From NCBI GenBank assembly GCA_002706335.1, contig PAKZ01000037.1, forward strand, positions 124,001 to 188,000: DNA of 64,000 nt, written 5' to 3'. This DNA is from Ahrensia sp. Lineage in GTDB: Bacteria > Pseudomonadota > Alphaproteobacteria > Rhizobiales > Rhizobiaceae. Positions 33,101-41,461 of this stretch are shown here, piece by piece (position 1 is the first letter of the stretch; each line of letters starts with the position of its first letter). Both the position numbers and the translations under genes were made by a program. The notes under the pieces were generated by a model. The model was not told the DNA's origin. It was given only the letters and a program-made list of their open reading frames with translations, and searched no databases.

Positions 33101-33985
33101 GCGGCGGAGGACCAGTTCATGCTGGCCGCATGGTCGTCACCGCCGCGCGTTCAGGCGGTCTACGTCTCGCCGGAAGCCTCCGGTTTCGACTATCGACGCC
33201 AAGCGCTGTCCAATGCGGCGATCGGCGAACTGACCGCGCCGCTGGCGGGCTCGTTTTCCGGCCGGTTCGACCGCGCCAACGCAATCGAACTCACTGCAGC
33301 CTCGGGCGAATTCGCGAGCGTGACGGAGGCGGCTCTGCTGTCCGGTCGCAACCTGCTGGCCGTAGAGGCGGCGAATGGCGGCTGGGAGGTAATCCAGTTC
33401 CTTTCGGCGGAAGAGACATCGGCGAACGCCTGGCGGCTGACCGGCCTGCTGCGCGGGCAGGGCGGTACGGAGGATGCGATGGAGGCCGGCGCCATGGTCG
33501 GCGCGCGGGCTGTGTTGCTCGACGAGGCGGTCGTGCCGGCGGGATTGAAAGCCGCCGAGATCGGTCTTGCGCTGCAATTGCGCATTGGCGTCGCCGGGCG
33601 GCCCTTCACCGACCGCTATTTCGAGACCGTCGAGGCCATCGGCGGGTTGCGCGCGCTGACGCCGCTCGCGCCGGTGCATCTGAAGGCCGCCGGTACCGGC
33701 GATGGCGGCATCGCGCTGTCGTGGATACGGCGCACCCGCGTCGACGGCGACAGCTGGCTCGGACCGGACGTGCCGCTTGGCGAAGAGGAAGAACGCTATG
33801 CGGTGCGCATCCGTGATGGCGGGAGCGTGATCCATTCCGCCGAGACGACAGAACAGGCGCTGATGCTCGACGCCGCGACCGTGGCGGCGCTCGGCCTCTC
33901 GGCAAGCGTCGATGTCGAGGTCGCGCAGATCAGTTTCGCGGTGGGCGAGGGGATCCCCGCCCGCCGCACGGTTTCACTTTCCTGA
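30167..33985 (+). CDS. GTA g15-like tail protein (TIM-barrel plus hub, rcc01698 type)
   Basis: A 1272-residue protein, close to the usual size for RcGTA g15. The first 60 residues are Gly/Ala-rich and hydrophobic (AAGAALGGVFGAAGAAIG). A TIM-barrel-like glycosidase domain spans about residues 400-720, with TYAADWSEYFGYHPDDGNG (about 480) and WFMELGCPAIDKGA (about 620). A hub domain (tail-fibre type) follows, and beta-rich carbohydrate-binding-like domains end the protein. It makes the central spike/fibre of the baseplate and probably contacts the cell surface. GGAGAG precedes the ATG at 30167. It lies just after the inserted ridA. Confidence 0.93.
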   Translation: MATLLLQAAGAALGGVFGAAGAAIGTAAGALGGYLIDTALINSTRHIEGARLSGAQPLTAEEGAPMARVFGHARMAGTVIWATRFEETARTERQGGKGGPKVTTYSYCANLAIGLCEGPVAAIRRVWADGKELDLTGIEMRVYPGGEDQMPDPLIEAKQGEGLAPAFRGTAYVVFERLPLERFGNRVPQFQVEVIRPVGELENRVRAVCVIPGSTEHGYAPGLVTAKPRRGETAELNRHVLHAGSDWEASIDELQAVCPNLGHVSLIVAWFGDDLRAGECRIRPGVVSRSGGGESAPWSVAGMGRGDAGAHVVSLSEGKPAFGGTPSDASVTVAISDLKARGLKVTLCPFILMDVPSDNVLPDPWSDGTQPAYPWRGRISCYPGIGRPGSADRTANAAAQIADFADNSEGYRRMVNHYASLAMTAGGVDAIVLGTEMRGLTQVRDDAGGFPFVDELRELAAEVRAIVGSGCAITYAADWSEYFGYHPDDGNGDVFFHLDALWADANIDAIGIDNYMPLSDWRDSDAADPGGNPDGQLKASDRAAFRNAIASGEGFDWYYASDGDRRDRVRAPITDGLAGKPWVFRFKDLAGWWSNAHYDRIDGAESATPTGWAPGSKPVWFMELGCPAIDKGATQPNVFTDAKSAESALPWFSNGGRDDAEQRTFLEAHLEHWSSGAEANPLSPVTGEPMVDPARIFLWAWDARPFPAFPMATDVWGDGENWLRGHWLNGRLGTAPLAETAGLLLDGAATLDIADTVQGVIVSQAASARDVLEPLAACFGWSASDMAGDGEFVLSQEGALLTRIIDDGEIADLDGEALRDVTEAQKSELPAEIIVAYRDGLRDYQSATSSSRRLETGTARQETADLPIIGDASLLDAIADRMLARAWAHGRLLKFALPWRHADLAPGDVFAFSSKPAERWLVTRTDLSEALRVEATPVLVRPANTRRPHLPAQAAQALGDTAGVPDIVLLDLPLRSGSAAEDQFMLAAWSSPPRVQAVYVSPEASGFDYRRQALSNAAIGELTAPLAGSFSGRFDRANAIELTAASGEFASVTEAALLSGRNLLAVEAANGGWEVIQFLSAEETSANAWRLTGLLRGQGGTEDAMEAGAMVGARAVLLDEAVVPAGLKAAEIGLALQLRIGVAGRPFTDRYFETVEAIGGLRALTPLAPVHLKAAGTGDGGIALSWIRRTRVDGDSWLGPDVPLGEEEERYAVRIRDGGSVIHSAETTEQALMLDAATVAALGLSASVDVEVAQISFAVGEGIPARRTVSLS

Positions 33986-34006
33986 CAGCAGAAGAAAGGA
34001 CCTGCC

Positions 34007-34213
34007 ATGAGTGATGAAAAACCCTGGTATCTGTCGAAAACCATCTGGGGGGCGCTGGTCAGCGTCGCCGCGACATTGGCCGCCATGTTGGGCCTGCCGG
34101 TCGACGCGGGCGGACAGGCTGCTTTGACCGAGGCGATCCTGCAGATGGTCTCCGCCGTCGCCGGCATTGTCGCCATTCTCGGGCGTGTGAGCGCCGATAG
34201 CCGGATCGGTTGA
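34007..34213 (+). CDS. Holin-like small membrane protein at the GTA cluster end
   Basis: A 68-residue protein that starts with charged residues (MSDEKPWYLSKTIWGALVSVAATLAAML), with one hydrophobic segment, then a second (AILQMVSAVAGIVAILG). This two-span layout with an N-terminal KPWYxSKTIWG motif is typical of holin-like proteins next to phage tail or lysin genes. It could help release GTA particles by cell lysis. AAAGGACC precedes the ATG at 34007. No endolysin gene is next to it. Confidence 0.65.
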   Translation: MSDEKPWYLSKTIWGALVSVAATLAAMLGLPVDAGGQAALTEAILQMVSAVAGIVAILGRVSADSRIG

Positions 34214-34233
34214 ACTCGGCTGGCATTTCGGGG

Positions 34234-34261
34234 CATGAATGGTTCCGTCGATCCATTCATG
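34234..34261 (+). other. Hairpin at the end of the GTA cluster
   Basis: Perfect nine-base stem CATGAATGG (34234-34242) and CCATTCATG (34253-34261) around a ten-base loop. Only TT follows, so it is a weak terminator candidate separating the GTA cluster from feuN. Confidence 0.5.
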
Positions 34262-34314
34262 TTCCGTTCAGGCAGGCGCGTGTAGGAATGCAGCCAAGTT
34301 GGAGAACAAGAACA

Positions 34315-34542
34315 ATGTCTCGTTATATCATGGCTGCCTTGATCGCACTTTCCGTGCTGAGCATCGCGCCCGCCGAAGCCGCCGATAATTGCTACGCTGT
34401 TGGCCAGCAGGTCGCGGCCCAGCGCGGTGCGCAGCTGGCGAGCGCCGAAGCGGTCGGCGGCGGCAAGTGCAAGATCGTCCTCCTCGTGCCCGGCTCGGAC
34501 GGGCAGCGTCCGAAACGCGAGGAAATTATCGTCAACGGTTGA
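34315..34542 (+). CDS. feuN: Small exported protein, candidate FeuN-type regulator
   Basis: A 75-residue protein with a Sec signal peptide (MAALIALSVLSIAPAEA, cleavage before ADNCYAV). The mature part of about 50 residues has two Cys (NCYAV, GKCKI) and ends in RPKREEIIVNG. In Sinorhizobium, FeuN is a small periplasmic inhibitor of the sensor kinase FeuQ encoded next to feuPQ; here the gene is 75 bases upstream of feuP. The size, export signal, two cysteines and location fit, but I have not been able to compare the sequences. The ATG at 34315 has GGAG close upstream. Confidence 0.65.
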   Translation: MSRYIMAALIALSVLSIAPAEAADNCYAVGQQVAAQRGAQLASAEAVGGGKCKIVLLVPGSDGQRPKREEIIVNG

Positions 34543-34616
34543 AATCCTGCTGCCGCGTTGGCCGACAGGCCGATCTGCGGTAGTTTCCGGGGCGATTCCG
34601 CTGGAGGGACAGATCC

Positions 34617-35300
34617 ATGCGCATTCTCGTCGTCGAAGATGATGCTTCGCTCAACGCGCAATTGAAATCGGCGCTCGAAGACGCCGGATATGTCGTCGAC
34701 GCCGCGACCGACGGCGAGGACGGCCATTTTCTCGGCGATACCGAGCCCTACGACTGCGTCGTGCTCGATATCGGCCTGCCGGTTATGGACGGTATTTCCG
34801 TGCTGCAGCGCTGGCGCGACGACGGCCGCACCATGCCGGTGCTGATCCTGACGGCGCGCGATCGCTGGTCCGACAAGGTGTCGGGCATCGACGCGGGCGC
34901 GGACGACTATGTCACCAAGCCCTTCCATGTCGAGGAAGTGCTGGCGCGCGTGCGCGCGCTGATCCGCCGCGCCGCGGGCCATGCTTCCTCGGAAATCCGC
35001 TGTGGGCCGCTGACCATCGACACGAAATCGTCGAAGGCGATGGTCGACGGCATCACGCTGAAGTTGACTTCGCATGAATACCGGCTGCTTTCCTATCTCG
35101 GCCATCATGTCGGAGAGGGGGTGTCGCGCACCGAACTGATCGAGCATCTTTACGATCAGGATTTCGACCGCGATTCCAATACGATCGAGGTGTTCGTCGG
35201 ACGGCTGCGCAAGAAGATCGGCCATGACATCATCGAGACCGTGCGCGGGCTCGGCTATCGCATGAGCGTCCCGGACGAACCGGGCGAGAAGGCAAGCTGA
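34617..35300 (+). CDS. feuP: OmpR-type response regulator FeuP
   Basis: A 227-residue regulator. The receiver has acidic residues EDD (8-9), the phospho-acceptor Asp51 in VVLDIGLPVMDG and Lys in YVTKPF. The C-terminal winged helix has LTSHEYRLLSYLGHHVGEGVSRTELIEHLYDQDFDRDSNTIEVFVGRLRKKIG. In Sinorhizobium FeuP is an osmosensory regulator controlling cyclic glucan export genes. It is followed after four bases by the kinase gene and preceded by the candidate feuN; the cyc/ccm genes follow. This gene order supports the assignment. Confidence 0.88.
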   Translation: MRILVVEDDASLNAQLKSALEDAGYVVDAATDGEDGHFLGDTEPYDCVVLDIGLPVMDGISVLQRWRDDGRTMPVLILTARDRWSDKVSGIDAGADDYVTKPFHVEEVLARVRALIRRAAGHASSEIRCGPLTIDTKSSKAMVDGITLKLTSHEYRLLSYLGHHVGEGVSRTELIEHLYDQDFDRDSNTIEVFVGRLRKKIGHDIIETVRGLGYRMSVPDEPGEKAS

Positions 35301-35304
35301 CGCG

Positions 35305-36681
35305 GTGCGGATACGCTCCGACTCCCTCGCTTTTCGCGTCATCCTCTATTCCAGCCTCTGGGCGATCGTCGCGATCGTGCTGCTCGGCTGGCTGTTGATC
35401 GGGCTCTACCGCAACGATTCCGCGCGCGGCTTCGCAACACTCCAGGAAGCGCAACTCTTCAACCTTGTCGGCGCCGTCTCGGTGAACGATGCGGGCGAAT
35501 TGCAGGGCACGCCCAATCTCGGCAACACGGCTTTCCTGCAGCCGCTGTCGGGATGGTACTGGCGGGGGGCACCTGTGGAGGGGATCAGCGGCGGCGCACT
35601 GGTTTCGCCCTCGCTCGGCTCGGAGGAGATCGACCGTCCGCCGCTCTCGGAACTTCCCTATGACCAGCAGTTCAGCCGACACTGGATCGGCCCCGGTCCC
35701 GGCGGCGGGCAGATCCGCGCGCTGGAAACCGAGATCGACCTCGGCGACGGCCGGATCGCCCGTTTCCAGGTGGTGGGCAACCAGACCGAGTTCGAGACGA
35801 CCGTCCAGGACTTCGCGCGGCAGGTCGGGCTGATGCTGCTGGCGCTGGGCATAGGCATGGTGCTGATCAATGCGGGGATTCTTCTTGCCGGCCTGCGCCC
35901 GCTGGATCATGCACGCCAGGCACTTGCGGCGATTCGAAATGGCGATGCGGCGAGCCTCGAGGGTGACTTTCCCAGTGAAATCCAGCCGCTCGTCAACGAG
36001 ATGAACGCGCTCATCGACAACAATCGCCGCATCGTCGAGCGCGCCCGCACCCAGGTCGGCAATCTCGCCCACTCGCTGAAGACGCCGCTTTCCGTTCTGG
36101 TCAATGAAGCGGGGTCGAAGTCGGGCCCGTCGGCGGCGATCGTCGAGGAACAGACGCGCGCCATGGATTACCAGATCCAGCATTATCTGAAGCGCGCCCG
36201 CATCGCCGCGCAGCGCGAGAGCATCATCTTCCGTACCGATGTGCGCCCGGTCGCCGAAAAGCTCGTCTCGGTGATGCGCAAGCTCAATCGCGACAAGGAA
36301 CTCGATTTCAGCGTGTCGGCGCAGAAGCTTGTTTTTTCAGGTGAAAAGGAAGATCTGGAAGAAATCCTCGGCAATCTCCTCGAAAATGCCGGCAAGTGGG
36401 CCCGGCGCAGGATTTCGCTGGCGATAGAACCTTTCCCGGGCGAGAATGAACGCCGCTGGATTCGCCTGACGGTCGAAGATGACGGGCCGGGCATCGCGTC
36501 CGAAATGCGCGACGAGGCTCTCAAGCGCGGCAAGCGGCTCGACGAGACGGTGCCGGGCACGGGGCTCGGTCTCGCCATTGTCGCGGAGACGGCGTCGGCC
36601 TATGGAGGCGGGGTCGAACTCGGCGAAAGCGCGACCGGCGGATTGAAGGTGGAAATCACATTGCCGGCGGCCGGTCATTGA
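35305..36681 (+). CDS. feuQ: Sensor histidine kinase FeuQ
   Basis: A 458-residue kinase. The first membrane span is at residues about 9-33, a periplasmic sensor of about 140 residues follows, then a second span (about 172-193) and a HAMP-like region. The His lies in NLAHSLKTPLSVLV (about residue 256). The ATP domain has the N box LGNLLENAGKWA, DDGPGIA (G1) and GTGLGLAIV (G2). The start is GTG at 35305. FeuQ senses osmotic or envelope conditions in rhizobia and is inhibited by FeuN. It is translated just after feuP. Confidence 0.88.
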   Translation: MRIRSDSLAFRVILYSSLWAIVAIVLLGWLLIGLYRNDSARGFATLQEAQLFNLVGAVSVNDAGELQGTPNLGNTAFLQPLSGWYWRGAPVEGISGGALVSPSLGSEEIDRPPLSELPYDQQFSRHWIGPGPGGGQIRALETEIDLGDGRIARFQVVGNQTEFETTVQDFARQVGLMLLALGIGMVLINAGILLAGLRPLDHARQALAAIRNGDAASLEGDFPSEIQPLVNEMNALIDNNRRIVERARTQVGNLAHSLKTPLSVLVNEAGSKSGPSAAIVEEQTRAMDYQIQHYLKRARIAAQRESIIFRTDVRPVAEKLVSVMRKLNRDKELDFSVSAQKLVFSGEKEDLEEILGNLLENAGKWARRRISLAIEPFPGENERRWIRLTVEDDGPGIASEMRDEALKRGKRLDETVPGTGLGLAIVAETASAYGGGVELGESATGGLKVEITLPAAGH

Positions 36682-36788
36682 CACGGGCGAAACGGCAAAT
36701 ATCTCCAATTGCAAACACACTGCCGACATAGTTTTGTTCATCTTTGGCCGGCAATCTCTGGGTGGAACGTGATTTGAACGCCAAGGCT

Positions 36789-37241
36789 ATGCGCATCCTG
36801 TCCCTCACACTGGCGGTCGCCGTGACCGGCATCGTTTCCGGCTGTTCGACGACGGGCGGCGCGGTTCCGAGTCTTGCTTTCGGCGAAATCTCGGGCGGCG
36901 CCCAGAATGCGGATAACAGGCTTGCCGGAACGGCTTTGGTCAATGCGCTCCATGGCGGGATTTTGCCGGAAGAGATCAAGACCCAGATGAACGGCGCGAC
37001 CCGGGATGCGGCTCTGCAGGCCGAGTATCAGGCGCTGGAATACACGCCGGCCGGTCAGAAGGTGACCTGGGGTGAAACCGGAGCTCCGCTGAAAGGCGAG
37101 GTCGTTCCCTCGCAGCCCTATCGTGTGGGTTCGCAGGATTGCCGCCAATACACGCACACCGTCTTTACCGGCGGCGCTCCTGTCGCAAGCCGCGGCACGG
37201 CCTGCCGCAATCCGGACGGAAGCTGGACGCCGTTGACCTGA
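36789..37241 (+). CDS. Lipoprotein with C-terminal surface-antigen-like domain
   Basis: A 150-residue protein. The signal peptide ends in a lipobox, GIVSGC, with Cys19 as the lipidation site. The C-terminal half has TPAGQKVTWGETGAPLKGEVVPSQPYRVGSQDCRQYTHTV and RGTACRNPDGSWTPL, the ending of the 17-kDa surface antigen-like family (rickettsial 17 kDa type), with two Cys that may form a disulfide. It is expected in the outer membrane. The ATG at 36789 fits a normal lipoprotein leader; an upstream TTG at 36774 is possible. It sits between feuQ and cycH, as found in relatives. Confidence 0.75.
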   Translation: MRILSLTLAVAVTGIVSGCSTTGGAVPSLAFGEISGGAQNADNRLAGTALVNALHGGILPEEIKTQMNGATRDAALQAEYQALEYTPAGQKVTWGETGAPLKGEVVPSQPYRVGSQDCRQYTHTVFTGGAPVASRGTACRNPDGSWTPLT

Positions 37242-37333
37242 CGCAGGTCAATGCTTGGCCCCGGTGAGCGTGAAAATGTCGCGTAGGGGCAATTTCCATT
37301 GGCAAGTCTGACTTGCATCTTTATCTGACCGTC

Positions 37334-38515
37334 ATGTTGTTCATCCTTGTCGCCGCATCGCTGACGATCCTTTTGCTTGGCATCGTGTTCTGGCCCGCCA
37401 TTCGCCGGAAGACGGCGGACGTTGCGCCGGAAGAGCACGCGTTCGATCTCACCATCTACAAGGATCAGCTGCGCGAGCTCGACGCCGACCTCGAACGCGG
37501 CGCCATTGAACCCGCGGAAGCAGACTATGCGCGCGCTGAAATCGGCCGCCGGCTGCTCGCCGCCCAGGAGGCGGCCGACGCCGAGGCGGCCGAAAGCGGA
37601 AAGGACCGCATGACCGGAGGCCCGGTGCTGGCGGCTGCCGCCGTCTTCGCTCCGCTAGCCGCCGCGCTGATCTATTCGATGACCGGATCGCCTGGCATGG
37701 ACGCGCAGCCCTTGGCGGCACGGGTCGACGAAATCCGCCAGCAGCAAGCCGCCCAGACATTGCAGGGCATGGATGTCGAAGAACTCGTATCCCGCGCCGA
37801 GGCCCATCTGGCCCAGAACCCGGATGACGGACGGGGCTGGGACGTGCTCGCACCGATGTATCTGCGACTGGGGCGTCCGCAGGAGGCTCGTCAGGCCTTC
37901 GAACGCGCCATCGCATTGCAGGGCGAGGACGCCAAGCGCCGCTCGGGCCTTGGGCAGGCCTACTACATGCTTGCGGGAACTGTGGACGTGAATGCGCGCG
38001 CCGAGTTCCAGCGGGCGCTGGAACTGGACGCTGGAGACAGTCGCTCACGCTTCTTCCTGGCGCTTGCCGCCGCCGAGGCCGGCAATGTCGACGGCGCCGT
38101 GCAGGGCTGGCGGGCGATGCTGGACCCGGGCGCCGCCGCGCCGGAATGGCAGGCCGCTGCCGCCGAGGGCGTGCGCCGCTACGGCGAGGCATCGATGGCG
38201 GCCGCCCCCGGCTCAGCCGCCCCGCAGCTCGACGAGGAGACCGTCCGCGACGTGCAGGGCATGAATGCAGAGGACCGTAACGCGATGATCCTGGACATGA
38301 TCTCGCAGCTCGACGAGCGGCTGCGCGACAATCCCGACGATATCGCCGGTTGGCAGCGTCTGATCCGCTCCTATGTGGTTCTCGGTCGCAAGGCGGATGC
38401 CGAGGAGGCGCTGTCGCGCGCATCGGAAGCCTTTGCCTCCGACGCCGAGAAACGCGACACGATCGTCAACTTCGCGGCGGCGCTCGGCATATCTTCGGGA
38501 GGATCCGTGCAATGA
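37334..38515 (+). CDS. cycH: Cytochrome c maturation protein CcmI/CycH
   Basis: About 393 residues. The N-terminus has a membrane span (MLFILVAASLTILLLGIVFWP), a short cytoplasmic loop rich in charged residues with YKDQLRELDADLERGAIEPAEADYARAEIGRRLLA, typical of CcmI/CycH, a second span (VLAAAAVFAPLAAALIYS) and a long TPR region outside (PDDGRGWDVLAPMYLRLGRPQEARQAFERAI). CcmI binds apocytochrome c and CcmF/CcmH. The ATG at 37334 gives the family N-terminus; the frame is open back to TTG 37313. The stop overlaps ccmE by four bases. Confidence 0.88.
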   Translation: MLFILVAASLTILLLGIVFWPAIRRKTADVAPEEHAFDLTIYKDQLRELDADLERGAIEPAEADYARAEIGRRLLAAQEAADAEAAESGKDRMTGGPVLAAAAVFAPLAAALIYSMTGSPGMDAQPLAARVDEIRQQQAAQTLQGMDVEELVSRAEAHLAQNPDDGRGWDVLAPMYLRLGRPQEARQAFERAIALQGEDAKRRSGLGQAYYMLAGTVDVNARAEFQRALELDAGDSRSRFFLALAAAEAGNVDGAVQGWRAMLDPGAAAPEWQAAAAEGVRRYGEASMAAAPGSAAPQLDEETVRDVQGMNAEDRNAMILDMISQLDERLRDNPDDIAGWQRLIRSYVVLGRKADAEEALSRASEAFASDAEKRDTIVNFAAALGISSGGSVQ

Positions 38516-38961
38516 CCCGCAAACAGAAACGCTCCGTGGTGATATTCGGCGCGCTCGCCATGCTCGGCGTTGCCGTGGCGCTGGTGTTGACCGCGCTGTC
38601 GGATCAGGTGACCTTCTTCCGCACGCCGACGGAATTGCTGGCGGCGCCTGAGGAAAACAGCGGCCGTATTCGTCTCGGCGGCCTTGTCGAGAACGGGTCC
38701 GTGAAGAAGGACGACTCCACTGTCGAATTCGCCATCGAGGATGTGAACGATCGCGTTGTCGTGCGTTATGCGGGCATCCTGCCCGACCTGTTCCGCGAGG
38801 GGCAGGGGGTCATCGCCGAGGGCCAATTGCAATCCGACGGAACGTTCCTTGCGGATACCGTACTCGCCAAGCATGATGAGAACTACATGCCCAAGGAGGT
38901 TGCCGACCGGCTCAAGGAGCAGGGCTATTGGCAGGGCGACGAGGTGAGTGCAACGCAATGA
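38512..38961 (+). CDS. ccmE: Cytochrome c maturation haem chaperone CcmE/CycJ
   Basis: A 149-residue protein. It has a membrane span at about 9-27, a beta-barrel with GRIRLGGLVENGSV and GILPDLFREGQGVIAEG, and the haem-binding LAKHDENYMP (His121) near the C-terminus. It receives haem from CcmC/D and passes it to CcmF/H in the periplasm. The ATG overlaps the cycH stop and its own stop overlaps the ccmF start, so all are translated together. Confidence 0.95.
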   Translation: MTRKQKRSVVIFGALAMLGVAVALVLTALSDQVTFFRTPTELLAAPEENSGRIRLGGLVENGSVKKDDSTVEFAIEDVNDRVVVRYAGILPDLFREGQGVIAEGQLQSDGTFLADTVLAKHDENYMPKEVADRLKEQGYWQGDEVSATQ

Positions 38962-40946
38962 TCGTCGAAATCGGACATTACGCCCTTGTGCTGGCGCTCA
39001 TGCTTGCGATCATCCAGACCGTGGTGCCATTCGTTGGCGTCAAGAGCGGCGATGCCCGCCAGATCGCCATGGCGCCGAACCTCGCTTTCGCGGTGTTTGC
39101 GGGCATCGCGCTGTCCTTCGCGGTGCTGACCTGGGGCTATGTGACCTCGGATTTCTCGATCCTGAATGTCTGGGAAAACTCCAATTCCCAGCAGCCCCTG
39201 CTTTTCAAGTTCACCGGCGTTTGGGGCAACCATGAAGGCTCGATGCTGCTGTGGGTGCTAATCCTTGCGCTATTCGGCGCGCTGGTGGGGCTGTTCGGTT
39301 CGAACCTGCCGCCGACATTGCGCGCCATGGCGATCTCCGTTCAGGGTCTGATAGCGGTCGCCTTTCTCGGCTTCATCCTGTTTACCTCCAATCCGTTCGA
39401 ACGCCTTTCGCCTGCGCCGTTAGAGGGGCAGGATCTGAATCCGATCTTGCAGGATATCGGCCTCGCGATCCATCCGCCGCTTCTCTATCTCGGCTATGTC
39501 GGCTTCTCGATCTGTTTCTCCTTCGCCATCGCGGCGTTGATCGAGGGCCGCATCGACGCGGCATGGGCGCGCTGGGTGCGGCCATGGACGCTGACCGCCT
39601 GGGGGTTCCTGACCGCCGGCATCGCGATGGGGTCGTACTGGGCCTACTACGAGCTTGGCTGGGGCGGCTGGTGGTTCTGGGACCCGGTCGAAAACGCCTC
39701 CTTCATGCCCTGGCTTGCCGGCACCGCGCTGCTTCACTCGGCGCTGGTGATGGAAAAGCGCGAAGCGCTGAAGGTCTGGACCATCCTGCTGGCGATCCTG
39801 ACATTCTCGCTGTCATTGCTCGGCACGTTCCTGGTGCGCTCCGGCGTGTTGACCTCGGTGCATGCCTTCGCCACCGACCCGACGCGCGGCGTGGTCATTC
39901 TGGGCATTCTGGTTTTCTTCATTGGCGGCGCGCTCTTCCTGTTCGCCCTGCGCTCTTCGTCACTGTCCAATGGCGGCATGTTCCACCCGATCTCGCGGGA
40001 AGGCGGGTTGGTGCTGAATAATCTCGTCCTGACGACGGCGACCGCGACGGTCTTCGTCGGCACGCTTTATCCGCTCCTGATCGAGGCGCTGACCGGGGAG
40101 AAGATTTCCGTCGGCGCGCCCTATTTCGACGCGACCTTCGTTCCCCTGATGGTGCCGTTACTGCTGGCCGTTCCCTTTGGGCCGCTGCTCGCCTGGAAGC
40201 GCGGCGACCTCTATGGCGCGGCGCAGCGGCTATACGTCTTCGCCGGGGTAGCCCTCCTCATCGGCCTGCTGACTCTCGTCTTCATCGAGGGGATGCATGT
40301 GCTCGCCGTTATCGGCATCGCCATCGGCGTGTGGCTGCTGCTTGGCGCGTTTGCCGAGATCATTCAGAAGTCCGGCTGGCCGAAAGCAGGGGCGTCCGTG
40401 GCCGCCGCTCGTCTGCGTGGCCTGCCGCGCTCCGTCTGGGGCACGGCGCTCGCACATGCCGGGCTTGGTGTCTGCGTCCTCGGCATCGTCTCCGTTTCCT
40501 CCTTCCAGCAGGAAGAGGTGCTGCGCATGAAGCCGGGGGCGATCACCGAACTTGCCGGCTACACGATCACGATGAAGGGTTTCGAGGAGCGGCAGGGGCC
40601 GAATTTCGTCGAGGACGTGGCCAGCTTCGAGGTTCATCGCGACAGCGATTATGTAGCCACGATCATGCCGTCGAAGCGCATCTACACCGCGCGGCGCATG
40701 CCGACGACCGAGTCCGGCATCTTTACGACCGGTTTCAGCCAGCTCTATCTCGCGCTCGGCGACCCTGTCGAAGGCACGGACGAGATCGTCGTGCGCCTGT
40801 GGTGGAAGCCGCAGGTGACGCTGATCTGGCTCGGTCCGGTGCTGATGGTGATCGGCGGACTGTTCTCGCTGTCCGACCGGCGGCTGCGCGTCGGCGCGCC
40901 GAAGCCTTCGGCAAAACGCCGACAGACCCTCGCCGCGGCTGAGTAG
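38958..40946 (+). CDS. ccmF: Cytochrome c haem lyase subunit CcmF/CycK
   Basis: A 662-residue polytopic membrane protein with about 15 spans. The WWD haem-handling motif is WGGWWFWDPVENASFMPWL (about residues 233-251). The NHEGSMLLWV segment (about 94-103) and HPPLLYLGY (about 172-180) with conserved His residues match the family. With CcmH and CcmI it joins haem to CXXCH of apocytochromes. The start overlaps ccmE (ATGA). Confidence 0.95.
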   Translation: MIVEIGHYALVLALMLAIIQTVVPFVGVKSGDARQIAMAPNLAFAVFAGIALSFAVLTWGYVTSDFSILNVWENSNSQQPLLFKFTGVWGNHEGSMLLWVLILALFGALVGLFGSNLPPTLRAMAISVQGLIAVAFLGFILFTSNPFERLSPAPLEGQDLNPILQDIGLAIHPPLLYLGYVGFSICFSFAIAALIEGRIDAAWARWVRPWTLTAWGFLTAGIAMGSYWAYYELGWGGWWFWDPVENASFMPWLAGTALLHSALVMEKREALKVWTILLAILTFSLSLLGTFLVRSGVLTSVHAFATDPTRGVVILGILVFFIGGALFLFALRSSSLSNGGMFHPISREGGLVLNNLVLTTATATVFVGTLYPLLIEALTGEKISVGAPYFDATFVPLMVPLLLAVPFGPLLAWKRGDLYGAAQRLYVFAGVALLIGLLTLVFIEGMHVLAVIGIAIGVWLLLGAFAEIIQKSGWPKAGASVAAARLRGLPRSVWGTALAHAGLGVCVLGIVSVSSFQQEEVLRMKPGAITELAGYTITMKGFEERQGPNFVEDVASFEVHRDSDYVATIMPSKRIYTARRMPTTESGIFTTGFSQLYLALGDPVEGTDEIVVRLWWKPQVTLIWLGPVLMVIGGLFSLSDRRLRVGAPKPSAKRRQTLAAAE

Positions 40947-40956
40947 GGGACACGCG

Positions 40957-41430
40957 ATGAAACGCATTTTCGCGGCGCTCGCCTTTCTCGTTCTTGCGAT
41001 CTTCGCCGCTCATGCGGTGACGCCGGACGAGATGCTCGACGATCCGGTGCTCGAACAGCGCGCCCGCGAGATCTCCGCGAAACTGCGCTGCCTCGTTTGC
41101 CAGAACCAGTCGATCGACGATTCCGACGCCTCGCTGGCGCACGATCTGCGCGTCATCGTCCGCGAGCGCCTGGTCGATGGCGATACGAATGAAGAGGTAA
41201 TGGACTACGTCGAATCGCGGTATGGCGAATTCGTCCTGCTGCAGCCGCGTTTCTCCGCCCGCAATCTGCTGCTCTGGGGTACGCCGGTGATCGGCCTTCT
41301 GCTCGGCCTTGGCGCGATTGCCTTCCTCTTCCGATCCCGCAGCGGCGCCGCGCCCGTCAACCGCCTGAGCGCTGAAGAACAGGACCGCCTCTCGAAAATT
41401 TTGGGTGAAGGTGAAGAGAGCGGCCGTTAA
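40957..41430 (+). CDS. ccmH: Cytochrome c maturation thiol reductase CcmH/CycL
   Basis: A 157-residue protein with signal or anchor at residues 4-20, LRCLVCQNQSIDDSDA (Cys45 and Cys48, the LRCxxCQ motif), then RYGEFVLLQPRF and a C-terminal span near 105-125. It keeps apocytochrome CXXCH thiols reduced in the periplasm. It lies 10 bases after ccmF and completes the cyc operon here. Confidence 0.95.
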   Translation: MKRIFAALAFLVLAIFAAHAVTPDEMLDDPVLEQRAREISAKLRCLVCQNQSIDDSDASLAHDLRVIVRERLVDGDTNEEVMDYVESRYGEFVLLQPRFSARNLLLWGTPVIGLLLGLGAIAFLFRSRSGAAPVNRLSAEEQDRLSKILGEGEESGR

Positions 41431-41461
41431 ACCTGTAGCGCAACGCAACAGGAAGGCTGCC

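Noticed and set aside
14773-34213. An active prophage
   Set aside because: No integrase, repressor, replication or endolysin genes are seen and the gene order is that of a GTA.
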